Positions 1-10,371 of a stretch of DNA of 64,000 nt are shown here, piece after piece; the first letter of the stretch is position 1, and each line of letters starts with the position of its first letter. The stretch covers positions 59,772,008 to 59,836,007 of the forward strand of contig CM059973.1 of assembly GCA_030490835.1 (NCBI GenBank), written 5' to 3'. Under the pieces are notes generated by a model, which saw only the letters and a list, made by a program, of their open reading frames with translations, was not told the origin of the DNA and made no database searches. The DNA is from Annona cherimola (taxonomy: Eukaryota; Streptophyta; Magnoliopsida; Magnoliales; Annonaceae). The translations under genes and the position numbers were made by a program.

Positions 1-394
1 GAGAAATGAATGAAGAAAGAAAAGGAAAAGCGACAGAAAAGAATGAAAGAACAAAAGAAGAAAAGCTAGTGTGCAGTCTTAGCAAGTTCAATCATACGTC
101 TGCAAATGCTCATAGGGTATTTTTAGCTGAATACATGGGTTGCAGCAATATACTCTTGTACAATGGGATATCAGTATCCTTGTCCTCTCACGATCCCTCA
201 TAATATAAAATTTGGTGGCGATGGTGGTTTTTTTGTTGGGTTTGTGTGGGAGAAGGGGGGGGGGGGTTGTGGTACCAATTGGATGGTCCATATGGAATTT
301 GGAAATTGCCTTAACGGCCCACAAGGTGAAATTACATGATGTTAAATGGCCAAATAAGGAAAAATCATGCAAAATAAATAAATAAATAACATAT

Positions 395-590
395 ATAAAA
401 GGCTCCGTTTCTATGAAATCTCTATTCCATGTAATCCTTTTCATGTTTAATACCACCATGGTTGTAGGAAAATCCAATCCATTTGTTGTATTTAACATCA
501 TTTATATTATCACAAAAACTCTCTCATTTGTTTAGTATCACTGTATATGGGCTCAATCTACAAATGTGTAAAATCAACATAAAAAATGAT
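395..590. repeat. Partial copy of long-TIR MITE family 1
   Basis: The stretch resembles one arm of the elements at 27,436-27,945 and about 59,665-60,183: a segment about CCAATCC...ATTTAACATCATTTAT followed by a TATATGGGCTCA-like stretch and an ACAAATGTGTAAAATCAA block. Only one arm is present, so this is a truncated copy. Boundaries are approximate. Confidence 0.5.
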
Positions 591-715
591 TTTAAAAACA
601 AAAAAATACTTATAAACATTCAAAAATGGTAAAACTAGGTTTATAAGTTAAATACACCTAACTTTACTTGTTCATGAAAAAAAACTGAAAAAATAAAAAT
701 ATATATGTTTTTTAG
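590..715. repeat. Half copy of foldback family 2
   Basis: AT-rich segment containing the family core (CAAAAATGGTAAAACTAGG, then a TTAAATACACCTAA-like block) shared with the foldback elements near 7.3, 7.9, 27.2, 59.2 and 60.4 kb. Only one arm is visible. No coding potential. Confidence 0.45.
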
Positions 716-1718
716 GCCAGCTTAACGAAATCATCTTCCATCTTAAAAAAGGAGGGGGTTACACAAAATAACTTTTATGTAACTGATTACATAGAAGCAG
801 AGCCCATATAGAAAATAAACCCAAAAAAAAAAAAAAACTGGCATTGGTAGTGAGCTTCACGAACTGCATAATGGGCGAATAATACTGATTAGAATAAAGA
901 TAAACTACCGATAATAACCTAACTTATATAAATTTCAGAAGAAAAAATTAACAAAACTGTTTCTTTTATGTCACTTTTTGCAAAATATGATAGTAATTTT
1001 CAATTTTCGTTCACAATTAGATAAGGAACAAAAAATTTGCATAAGCCGTCATAATGAGACCTTAACCAGCATTGATTAACCTGAAAGTGGATGAACTTCT
1101 TTACAGTCCTTCCGGAACTTGGTTAAGATCAAAATATTAAAGAATATTTGATTTAACCTCCTATGTATCAAAATACTAACTGGTGGATATGCTACAAGAG
1201 ACAATCAGGCACCCTCGCCCGAGACAAACCTTTTCTTCTCTCTCTTTTTTTGCAAACATAAACAAGTAAACAACGGAACTCTGCACAGACTAAAATAAGA
1301 CAGTTTCTTTGGTCCAATAATGGGTATGCATAGGCACTCTTCATTTTCCTTTGCATGTTGTCAGTGATACAACAAATTTTACAAGACAAAAGATAGCTAA
1401 TTAGTGTAGCAGGGTTCACATAATCGATGCCATTGTCTGAAGACTCAATGTCACAGTATAGCCTAGATATGGGTCGAATTTTGAGAAATGAACAGTAAGA
1501 AATAGGAAATTAAATGTACAGTGAGAAATAGAGCATGGGCCAACTTCTCACAATTTGCCTCAGCAGTATACACCTTTCCACAGCAACGAATTTAAAGCAG
1601 GACAAGTAAAACAGAAAGGTGCATGCTGGAACCCTGGAGAAAATTTTGCAATCAATGAAACTGATGCAATACTTAAAGGGTTATGATCTTCTTAGATTGG
1701 GCTAACACTTATAGTCTG

Positions 1719-1920
1719 GCCTAAAAGGTGTATTTTTTTGAGTTTTTTTAAATGTTTTTCCAAGTATATTTAACTCATATACTAATTGGCGGGGTCATTT
1801 TTTCCCTCCCAAAAAATTGATTTCTAACAATCAAATATATATACATATCCAAAAATTCTAAAAATTGATGTATGCGTTAAACATACTTGAAAAAATTTCA
1901 AAAAAATACACCTTTTTATC
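1719..1920. repeat. Foldback (hairpin) element, family 2
   Basis: The two ends are inverted copies of each other over roughly 65 bases: AAAGGTGTATTTTTTTGA at the left matches the reverse complement of the right end near 1,900-1,920. The family core (AAGTATATTTAACTCATAT) is in the arm. No target duplication could be fixed. It lies downstream of exon 3, probably in an intron. Confidence 0.6.
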
Positions 1921-2125
1921 ATGGGATAAGCATATGATAGTTCGGCTCACAAGATCATAACCCATATTTAGAATCTAGAAAAAAAAATACATTGAAGATC
2001 AGTCCACCATTATCTACTTAATAGTCTCCTGTGAATGTCAATTTATAAATGATAGAAACCAAGTCTTTTAACAATTGATGGAAACTTCCATATGAATAGA
2101 GCATAAATAAATGCAGACTAAGCAC

Positions 2126-2277
2126 CTTGTCTTTTCATCTTCGGTTAGAGAAGAAAAATCACCCGATGTAAAGCGTGAGATTTGAGGAGTTTTTTTCCCA
2201 CTAAAATTTTGTGGCACATTGGTTGTAGCTTTAAACAACCCATCCGGACAAAACAAAAGGTGTTTAAGAACAAAGGC
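2126..2277 (-). CDS. MINDY-like deubiquitinase, coding exon 3
   Basis: A 152-bp exon on the minus strand, opening after a TTTTTTGTGCAG acceptor (AG at 2279-2278) and closing before a GTGCTTAG donor (GT at 2125-2124). It starts in phase 0 and encodes AFVLKHLLFCPDG followed by a more variable stretch ending LTEDEKTR. This matches the block that follows the catalytic GGPCGVLA motif in plant MINDY/FAM188 proteins. It ends with two bases of a split codon, so at least one more exon is required. The acceptor, phase and family match agree with exon 2. A plus-strand ORF overlaps it antisense and is a shadow. Confidence 0.82.
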
Positions 2278-3550
2278 CTGCACAAAAAAGATGAAGAGTA
2301 TACAGCATTAGAAGCTTATGTAAAGAAAAAATTCATTGCTTCAATGCTTTATGATGAGTACGGTATCAAAGAAGAATGTCAAAGGCAAGCAACTGTTTCA
2401 GCTGAATAAAAATGATGATAGAAGCAATTGGATGAAATTCATTCACAATGCATAATCCAGGGTCCTGGTATTTCTGCAGTAGATTTCAATAAGTGCTAAA
2501 TTATCTGGAAAAACCATAGCTAAATAATAGAAACATGAGTACTCAAAAGTATAAAATAAATCAGCGACAAGCAATGCAATACAATAATTCACAATTCGAA
2601 TGATGTACGCGAGGTTATATCATAAGAAAAACAAGTGTTATCAGGTTACCAAAAGTAACACTATTAAAGTATCACGTACTGATGTCCTTTTCCCTAGCAA
2701 AGTTGGAAAATAAACTGTCCAGACCAACTTGTTGCACAAATCAATGCATTCATGTGACATCTTACAGTGGACCATCATGTAGTTGACATAAACATCATCA
2801 TGCTTTAGTACCAGTTGTTCAAGGTCATTTGTAAGTCTATATCTGACAATAAAACTATGTTTCTTTTCAAACTACTCTTTAGCATTTTATGCTACTATGT
2901 TTCTTTTCAAACTACTCTTTAGCATTTTATGCTAACAGTTTTTTAAGGCATGTTTCTTTTCAAACTCATCCTTAGCATTTTATGCTAACAGTTTTTTAAG
3001 GCATATGCACATACGGCAATGCCATTAGCCTCCATCATATTGTTTATCAAGAAATTGATTATTAATAATATTGAAGGTAGAAATTTATAAAATCGAAGAC
3101 ACACCAAATTAATCTATTTAATGTAAGGATTAATTTCATAATAAAAATTGATTTCACAAATTCCACTGTTATGATCGAGACTAACTGGTGACATAGATCC
3201 AAAACATTACAACAATCATTGGCATAAATATAACGAGTTTGAAATCGTTGGTATGGATGCAAATATTTTATTCTTGAGTTATTTGAGTTAGCATGGATGC
3301 AAATAACTCTCATTTTTTATTATTCTCATATGCTCAGCTTCCTCATAGTACACCAGGATTTGCGAAGAAAACATGAAGTACTTCCCAGTTCAGGAGGGAA
3401 AAAAATCTTTTCTGCTTCTTACAAAAGGTTTTGTTAGGAACATATAAACTCCTCAATTTCATACCTTTTTTTTTTTTTTTTGAAAGAACTCAATTTCATA
3501 CCTAAATATACAATGTATGTGAATCACACAAACTGAAGCATAGACATTAC
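2278..3550 (-). other. Intron 2 of the MINDY-like gene
   Basis: The interval runs from donor GTAATG (3550 downward) to acceptor CAG at 2280-2278. It contains the tandem repeat at 2850-3005 and otherwise AT-rich DNA without recognisable coding sequence. A poly(T) run lies at about 3465-3480. Confidence 0.75.
2850..3005. repeat. Intronic tandem repeat, 3 units
   Basis: Three head-to-tail units share ATGTTTCTTTTCAAACT followed by TTAGCATTTTATGCTA. The last two units also share an ACAGTTTTTTAAGGCAT extension. Spacing is about 46 and 58 bases. Only a few differences separate the units, so the duplication looks recent. Confidence 0.85.
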
Positions 3551-3629
3551 ATGTAAGGTTGCAAGCACTCCACAGGGGCCCCCTTCATGTTGTACTAGAC
3601 CCATACTTGTTTCAGGATCAGAACTAAAC
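3551..3629 (-). CDS. MINDY-like deubiquitinase, coding exon 2 (catalytic Cys)
   Basis: A 79-bp exon between a CTGCAG acceptor and a CAT|GTAATG donor on the minus strand. It is too short for a usual ORF scan and was found by searching for the conserved motif. Its first base completes the Arg codon split with exon 1, and it encodes FSSDPETSMGLVQHEGGPCG and then VLATLH. The Cys of GGPCG is the expected nucleophile of the MINDY cysteine peptidase fold, and the upstream Q in LVQHEGG is also conserved. The last residues (ATLH) depart from the AAIQ or ATIQ I recall for relatives, but the splice site and phase into exon 3 (AFVLKHLLF) fit exactly. Confidence 0.85.
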
Positions 3630-3827
3630 CTGCAGGAATTTTAAAAATAAGTAGATAAAACATTGTTTAGAATAGGAGTTTAATTTGAAGAAGATGCTCT
3701 TCTATCTGTAACATTAGCACTTCTCAGGCTTGAAGAATAAAAGATAAATAGACAATGGCAGAGATGCAGAGGTATTGTATTGAGGAGAAATGTCCTGATG
3801 CAAGGTGCTGTATGCATTCTAACACTA

Positions 3828-4090
3828 CCACCATCTGTGGGTTTGAAGTTTACTAAAAAGAAGCCCTTGATTTCTAACTGGCCCAGAGCTCACTCTTGAA
3901 GAGTTAGAAATCTCACTCAAACCTAAAACCACCACCATCTGTGGTTCAGATTAATGAAAAGGAGCCCTAGATTTCTAACTGGCCTAAAGCTTAAAATTGT
4001 CAAACAACTCAAACTTGCATCACCACCATCCATCGGTTCCTTCAGATTAATGGAAAGACTCATTAAAAAAAGGGCCCACCAACACATGCC
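3828..4090. repeat. Intronic tandem repeat of about 90-115 bp, 3 diverged units
   Basis: Three units each carry CACCACCATC, a TTAATGAAAAG or TTTACTAAAAAG segment and CCCT.GATTTCTAACTGGCC. The third unit, from about 4018, is the most diverged and lacks the second half. It lies inside intron 1. Confidence 0.75.
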
Positions 4091-4385
4091 CAATCTTCGA
4101 TTCCTATTCACCAAGAAGGCAAGAAGCTATGTCCCTATGCCCTCAATTTGCAAAGTAACAATATATCAACCCCACTTTTGGGAACTACACGGTATGCAAG
4201 GTCCTGTTTGCAGGTCAAACAAGTACGACAAGATATAACTACATACTGGTGAGTTGTCATGACTTCAATGTAGCCATCAATGTGAAATGAGAATGTCTTG
4301 GCTGGATCTTGATTACACAGTAGGGCCAGTGCAGCCAGCTGGCCTAATTGAAATCTTTTTATTTTAGTCAGCCCCTGCCCTGCCC

Positions 4386-4409
4386 ACACACACACACACG
4401 CACGCACAT
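4386..4409. repeat. (CA)n microsatellite
   Basis: A run of alternating CA with two CG interruptions (ACACACACACGCACGCACA). Simple sequence repeat inside intron 1. Confidence 0.9.
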
Positions 4410-5879
4410 GCTAAGGCCTTTGTATTTAGACCAAAAGACAACTCACGAGAAAATTAAAAAAAAAAAAAAAGCTCCAAACCATGTGAACTTCGTCAAAATT
4501 GTAAGACAAAGCATCTTCCCAAATTTGAAGAAGCAAGATCCAAGAAAGAAATTCAAGGTTATGAATGACAATCACCAAATTTTTTTATGTCATTTAAAAC
4601 AGACCTAATGGGCAAGGATTTTTCATCAAAGATCCTATTACCTTCAAACTGGTTTTTGGAAAATTTTCCAGATATCAGCCCTTTCATCGTCCTTGATGAA
4701 GAAACCAAGGTCCCAGTGCTTGCCAGACGTGAGTATAAACTAATAGAGGATTACTGTTGGGCTGTATTACTTTTCCAATTAAATAACCAAACTCTTGCAT
4801 GCTTCTCAACTAAACCGGCTACTGCTCCCTTCAATCAACTGGAAAGTTGATGAATTTACTCTTGTCTTCGCAATTGGGGAGAAAGCAAAACATTAAATGC
4901 GAGTGTAATTGCATAACAGTTCCACCACTACTAAATGAGAAAGGCAGAGATCAACTGTCCAATGGTTCCATTGCGGAATTCCATATATAAAAAATTCTAT
5001 CCCCAAATGCATGACAGGATATGATAGTCCAATCTCAACATGGTCATCATACAAATCAGATAAGATTGATATGCATAGCTCCTAGAAGTAGCCTTATAGT
5101 TCCTAGAGAAAACCTTCATGAGGCCCCTTTACAGGAGACGACGAGAGCTAATCTAAGGAAAATCCTCATCAAAATCTTATACGCTCTTACACCTCCCATT
5201 CTCGAAAAGCCTTCTATTCCTTGTCCCTTCCCTGGGGCATCCCCTCCATCACCACAGTTCATTCCTCTTGTCCAACTCATTCCCCTTTTACCCTTTATTC
5301 TTTGCTATACAGCACCATCTGTCATTTTCTTCTTCTAACTTTGCAAGAAAAAGATAAAATATGCATGCTGAACTCACGTATTCCAAAAATCCCTGCCACC
5401 TAATAAATTTAAGTATTGTTCATCTCATGCAATTGCAATTGTGCACATGTTCAGATAGCCACCAACAACAATTTTTCCAATTACCCTAGAATGCTTAAAA
5501 ATATTGCAATAATCATAATTGAGGTCTTGGACCTGCATGATGAAAAGGATAATGCACTCCAATATCACTCATCAACTTGCTCTAGAATAGGGGCGCGCCT
5601 AACATCTCTAAGTGAGTTGTGGAACTTTAGTTAATTCCTAAATTCTGTTAGACAATATTTTAAATAGACGTTCAGATTTCATGTTTGTTGTGGAACTCAG
5701 AGTTGAATGCTAAGAGAAAACTGTTTACAACAAAATTGGAAGAAAAACCATTGTATCTTGGACGTCAATCAATTTGTTAAAGCATTTCTTCAGTAAAATA
5801 CCCAGCTTACTCTTATGCATAGTCAAGAAACAAATAACTGACGTCCAATAACTCCTCAATACAGGCAAGAAACACATAC

Positions 5880-6298
5880 CTGATACCCTGATTGCTCCAC
5901 TGTGCAAGAATGTCCCTAGAAACATTGTTCCCAAACACCATTAAGAACAACTGATCCGCATCCAAAGCTGACAGCTCCTCCCCGCCAGAAATCACGTCTC
6001 TTCCCCTCTCTAGAGAACTAGCAACCGCCGCCTCCTCTTTCGGGGCACTGCCCGTACGACCCACTACGACACCCTTCTCTGCCTTAGCATGACCAGCGCT
6101 GCTTTTCGCTGCGAGCATGCGCTTCTCAGCCGCTGCCGCCATGAGCTCACGCTGCAGCCTCCTATTCTTCGCCTCCGGGGACTCATCAGGAGCCGCGGCC
6201 GCATTCTCAAGGGGTTTGCTGCGTTTCGCCTCAGGCGGCGAGGGCTGAAGACTCATGCGAAGCGCCATCTGCAGGTCTTCTTCTTCTTGATCCACCAT
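5880..6298 (-). CDS. MINDY-like deubiquitinase, coding exon 1 (start, UIM)
   Basis: Start exon of a plant MINDY/FAM188-type (formerly DUF4205) cysteine deubiquitinase, a family that trims K48-linked ubiquitin chains. The protein opens MVDQEEEDLQMALRMSLQ, a textbook ubiquitin-interacting motif (acidic run, L..AL..SL) at residues about 4-18. A charged linker with SPEAKNRRLQRELMAAAAEK follows, then the start of the catalytic domain, LFLMVFGNNVSRDILAQW and SNQGIR at residues about 115-139. The ORF continues past this point only into intron: the donor is ATCAG|GTATGT at 5879. Splicing to exon 2 (3551-3629) and exon 3 (2126-2277) restores the conserved run NQGIR-FS.DPETSMGLVQHEGGPCG. The start codon is the first Met and fits the usual N-terminus. 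Family assignment is firm; I cannot say which MINDY paralogue it is, and the C-terminal exons were not found. Confidence 0.9.
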
Positions 6299-6898
6299 GA
6301 AAACTGGTTTCCTTCTCGCTCTCCCACTGCCAAGTCGATTCGAGATAAAACTCCAGATGATTGAATTCTAGGGTTTTGAGCAAATGGCTGAAAACTGAAA
6401 TCAGAAGATCCTCTGATTATGTGCGAAGCGAAGAGGAAATTCAGGTGGCAAGGAAAGGATCAGAACCCTAAAAAGAGCTGAACTGCAGCCTTTAGTGAGA
6501 GAAAATGGAGGTCGGGAATTCCTTTTTCTTTTTCTTCTTTCTACGAGTGATTTGATACGCTGGCTCAACAAGCCTCTCGATGCTCGGGTCACGAAACCGT
6601 TGCAACGAGAAATGTCAGAATCGAGAAATGTCAGAATCCAAAAATCCGGACACAGGTACGACAAATATCGAGCATTAATTTCGGCATATTTGCAATAGCT
6701 ATAATATAATTTCTGCCTACGATAATTGTACATAATTTCTATTATATTCATGATATTTTATAAATGATGTTTAATCTTTTCAGGCCGGACGCATGGAGGC
6801 ATGCATCCAGCTCAAAAATATTTTCTTTATTTTTTTCATAGTCAGTAAATCTAAGTATATTAAATTTATAAACCAAGTTTTATTATTTTTGAGTTTTT
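6299..6898. promoter_or_regulatory. 5' flank of the MINDY-like gene
   Basis: The region immediately upstream of the minus-strand start codon should hold its 5' UTR and promoter. I see no clear TATA box, which is common for housekeeping plant genes. A 17-base direct repeat (GAAATGTCAGAATC with flanking CGA) lies at about 6606-6640. Nothing else is recognised. Confidence 0.4.
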
Positions 6899-6901
6899 TA
6901 A

Positions 6902-7231
6902 GGGTCTGTTTGGTAAACATGAAAACTCGCTTTTGAGTGTAAAACTTATAAGCTCGGTGTTCCAAAATGTAAAGTTGTCATTTCACCAGTTTTGCAAACC
7001 GAGCTGTGCGGCAATTAATGCATGTTCCATTTGCCAAGCATGTATCTCGGCCGCTCATTCCACATGCCAGATTTCACGAGTTCGGTTCAGATGTTCTAAA
7101 TCAACACCAGCCAATAATTAATGACGTCAGATGCATTGAATTTACATGTCACGCAGCGAACAACTCTGACAACAACACAATTAATACCAGAGTTTTTTTA
7201 GAGAAAAAAACATCGTTATCCAAATAGACCC
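6902..7231. mobile_element. Tourist-like MITE (PIF/Harbinger type), 330 bp
   Basis: Terminal inverted repeats GGGTCTGTTTGGTAA (left) and TTATCCAAATAGACCC (right) are flanked by TAA on both sides (6899-6901 and 7232-7234). A 3-bp TWA target duplication with GGG...TGTTTGG ends is typical of Tourist-like MITEs. The internal sequence has no transposase. It differs internally from the MITEs at 32.9 and 51.4 kb, so it is another subfamily. Confidence 0.85.
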
Positions 7232-7232
7232 T

Positions 7233-7430
7233 AAGTATTTGTTTTGGATTTTTAAACACAGTGGCTTTTTGTAATTTTCTGAGACCCAAAAATTACAGAA
7301 ATGCCGCTGTGTTTAAAAATTCAAAATAAATACTTAAAAACATTCAAAATTGGTAAAATCCGGTTTATAGATTTAATATACTTAGATTTACTTATCTATA
7401 AAAAAAATGAAAAAATAAAAAAAAATGATT
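7233..7430. repeat. 50-bp-arm hairpin plus half copy of foldback family 2
   Basis: Immediately beside the MITE, 7233-7341 forms an almost perfect hairpin: AAGTATTT...TTTTTAAACACAG pairs with CTGTGTTTAAAAA...AAATACTT over about 50 bases. From 7338 to 7430 comes one arm of foldback family 2 (CAAAATTGGTAAAATCC, then TTTAATATACTTAGATTTAC). Confidence 0.75.
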
Positions 7431-7454
7431 TTGGGCCGAAAAAGATCAGGCCTA

Positions 7455-7642
7455 TTCATAAATTCTTTTTATATTCATAACATTTCACCCTAAATTCCTC
7501 CCATACCCAAGCCGTTAAAACCACCTTTATCTATCCCATTGAAAAAACGATTTTACCCTTTTAAATAATAATAGTTTAACGGCGTGTGTATGAGAGGAAT
7601 TTAAGGTGAAATATTATGGGTATAAAAGGAATTTATGAAATA
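7455..7642. repeat. Inverted-repeat element with about 65-bp arms
   Basis: TTCATAAATTC...CATTTCACC..AAATTCCTC..CATAC...GCCGTTAAA on the left is mirrored by TTTAACGGC...GTATGAGAGGAATTTAAGGTGAAAT...GAATTTATGAA on the right. The loop is only about 45 bases. A related single arm occurs at about 10,236-10,285. No coding sequence; a MITE-type foldback is likely. Confidence 0.8.
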
Positions 7643-7789
7643 TTATGGGTATATTAGGAATTATGTGCAATTGTTATGGATATAAGAGGAATAATTTCTT
7701 TTATCGGTTTGCAAGCATACCCCGTACTTCTTCCGGTTTGTATACGCCCCCTGCCATACAAGTCTTTGGTAAGCTTCGGTCTATACAAG

Positions 7790-8010
7790 TCCAAAAATTC
7801 ATTTTTTATTTTTTTTAAAAAAATTTATACAATTATTAATCTAAGTGTACTTAACATGTATATGAAGTTTTACTCTTTTTAAGATTTGTATATATTTTTT
7901 GAATTTTTTAAAATGAGTGACATTTTCGTAATTCATAAGAATTTCAAAAAATTTTAAAAATATGTTAAATATACCTAGGTACACCAAGATTAAGTACACC
8001 CAGGTGCATT
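7790..8010. repeat. Foldback element, family 2
   Basis: The left arm carries TTAATCTAAGTGTACTTAAC and the right arm its partly decayed inverse (GTTAAATATACCTAGG...GATTAAGTACACC). It is one of about nine dispersed relatives in this window. Confidence 0.6.
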
Positions 8011-9499
8011 TAAAAACATTTCTTTAAAAAATAGGATTATTCATATTCGTCACTTGAATGGGACGAGAAGGGGATGGAAAAATGTTCTATCATATACTGT
8101 AAATGTATTTAAAGTTATATAAAAATTGAGAAAATTTGTATAAGAAATGAAAAAAATGTTGTTGTTTTCTACATTAGAAAGGTGTTGTTGAGAAATCAAA
8201 AGTTATATCTCAATCTTATCTCATTCAAGTTGTATATAGGTTATGTTTCACCCAAGTTTTTTAATGTAACTCTTCCATTTTGGCTCACCTTAATAATGAT
8301 GATGTCAAATACGCTCCTCTCAATGCACTTAGAATAATTTATTTTAGTAGAAAATCAAGTTTCATTCAAATTAAAAATGTGATCCAACAAATTGTGTAAA
8401 AAAAGTTTATGATGTGTTTGGTAAATAAAAAAAATCCATAAAAATTTTTCGTGCAATTACTTTACTTTTTAGTTATGTATATTATAACGACTATACTTTC
8501 TAATCATTCCTATGTATTCTTTTACACAACTATATTTTACTCTTAATTCTTATCCTTATTTTATCTCATTGCTATTAGACTCCAAAAAAAATTTCACATC
8601 AATTTTTTCACATTTTTTTAATTACGAACCATCACACACTTAATAAAGGAAGTGGCTTCTAACATTGTAGCGCAACTGAATAGCATTGAGAGCCGTGTAC
8701 CCCTAAGTTGGGTTTTCAAAACCAGCTACCTTTGGCGGGGTATTAATTTCCCCCAGTAATAGGGGTGTCATATGATTTCCTCTCTATTATAAGGATTATG
8801 CATGTGCTGATTTGTAATATCAGATGACTTAGTATATATAAATAAAAAAATAAAGAAAGTGGATTAAGATAGTTTAAGGATAGTCCTTAAGCTTGTATAG
8901 CCGGAATGAATGGACTAAAGTTAAGGTGAAAAAAAAAGAGAGAAAAGATAGTAGAATGAGAGGGCTAAAGTCACTTCTAAGGGTCTCTTTCCAGTAATGT
9001 AAAAGTAAAAATATTTTTCTTTGGATAAAGGCTAATGCCCTAGTCCAATTTTGAATCCCAAATTTTTTACAGATGTGTGTACTCATGGATATTATATCAA
9101 CCATCCATCATTTAATATAAATATGCTTGTTAATATATCAATAATTAAAATTTTAAATATTTATGATTCCATAAATATATAATATTTAAATCACCAGTCT
9201 AATTCAATTCACTTAATTGGTTAAATTAGTTTAAACCACACTAGTTCTTCTATTAGTTCAATTCTAACAACATTGCTTTAAATACAAGTGTAAATGGGCC
9301 AGGTTTGAGTCCAACCTAATTTTGACATGTTTGCCTTTTAATCCAACACAATTCTAACCAAGCCCACTTTTCAAAAATAGTGCAAAGGTTTCTTTGACTT
9401 AAAAGTTTTTAAAGGATATCAACTAATTTTTATGAAATCAAATTATAAATTAATTAAATGATTAATTAAAAATAAATAGAATAACTTATTATTTAATTA
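8011..9499. other. AT-rich intergenic DNA
   Basis: No gene recognised on either strand. The sequence is AT-rich with short homopolymer runs. The only long open frame (minus, 8874-9104) has no recognisable motif and biased composition, so it is not annotated. Confidence 0.6.
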
Positions 9500-9755
9500 T
9501 AGTCCATAATTTACAAATATATCCACCATATTTTGATCATAATTGTAGATATACCCATATTTTTGCAAAACAATAAATTACTCTCATTGTTTTATATAAA
9601 CTTGTAAGGGTACTCATGTTATTACTATTTTGTCACAATGTTGTGACCACACGGGTCACCTCTAAATTTAGGGATAATTTGCTATTTTGTAAATAATGTA
9701 GTTATATCTACAATACAATCAAAATATGAGATACATTTACAAATTATTCTTTTTT
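9500..9755. repeat. Inverted-repeat element with about 75-bp arms
   Basis: AATTTACAAATATATCCACC...ATTTTGAT.ATAATTGTAGATAT on the left is the inverse of the right end (ATATCTACAATACAATCAAAATATGAG...TTTACAAATTATTC). The loop contains TTGTGACCACACGGGTCACC. Foldback MITE of uncertain family. Confidence 0.7.
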
Positions 9756-10371
9756 ATAATTTTTTATGACACATCATTATAAAGAAGTCTCACCTCTCAC
9801 TGGGTTCAAATTTAGATACTCACGCATACAACTCCGATGCGACACCGGCGGTTAATGCCTAAGTTCACTTCCTTTTTATAATTTCAAATAGATAAATATA
9901 TTTTCTTGATTTTTAAAAACAATAGTTTTTAGAGTTATTTAACTAATTTTAAGTGTACAACTTGGTTAGGGTACTCAACGTACCAATCCTAATTTAGGTA
10001 GAATAACTTATTTATTATGGGGTACCTAGAGCCAACACGGATGGATACCTATGTGAGTATATAAAATTTTATTAGTAATTTTAAATATTTAAATATTTAA
10101 TTAATTATTTAGATTTTTGTGACGAATGTTTTAAATTTTTTAGCAGTTATATTTATCTTGTTAATCACATTTCGAGCTATATACATTGTTATGATTCAAG
10201 GTGTATTCAATAACAACAATTCTTTTGATGAATTTCAAAATATACCCACAAATTTTCACCTTAATTCCTTACATGCCCAAGCAATTTCAGTAATCCGCTT
10301 CTAGGTTACATAGAAGTTCGGGTTGCGTCTATTTTGGTGTTAGAAATCTTGATTGTCCAATTAATAGAAGT

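Larger units (their letters stand above)
1..2125. other. Downstream part of MINDY-like gene, no exon recognised
   Basis: This stretch lies 3' of exon 3 of the minus-strand MINDY-like gene, so it is probably intron. I looked on the minus strand for the next expected block of the family (a segment ending in SEILFLCG-like residues) and did not find it, so the remaining exons are probably beyond the left edge, or are too diverged to see. It holds fragments of two repeat families (395-715) and one foldback element (1719-1920), annotated separately. A poly(G) run sits at 255-267. Confidence 0.5.
3630..5879 (-). other. Intron 1 of the MINDY-like gene
   Basis: A 2.25-kb intron from donor GTATGT (5879 downward) to acceptor CAG at 3632-3630. 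It holds the tandem repeat at 3828-4090, a (CA)n-type microsatellite at about 4386-4409, a poly(A) run at about 4456-4470, and otherwise unremarkable DNA. The open frames inside it (for example 4587-4850 plus) match nothing I recognise. Confidence 0.75.

Noticed and set aside
2182..2409. Plus-strand ORF over MINDY exon 3
   Set aside because: Antisense to a confirmed exon; a shadow.
4587..4850. Plus-strand ORF of 87 residues in MINDY intron 1
   Set aside because: No recognised motif, sits inside an intron of the opposite strand, and nearby frames are equally open.
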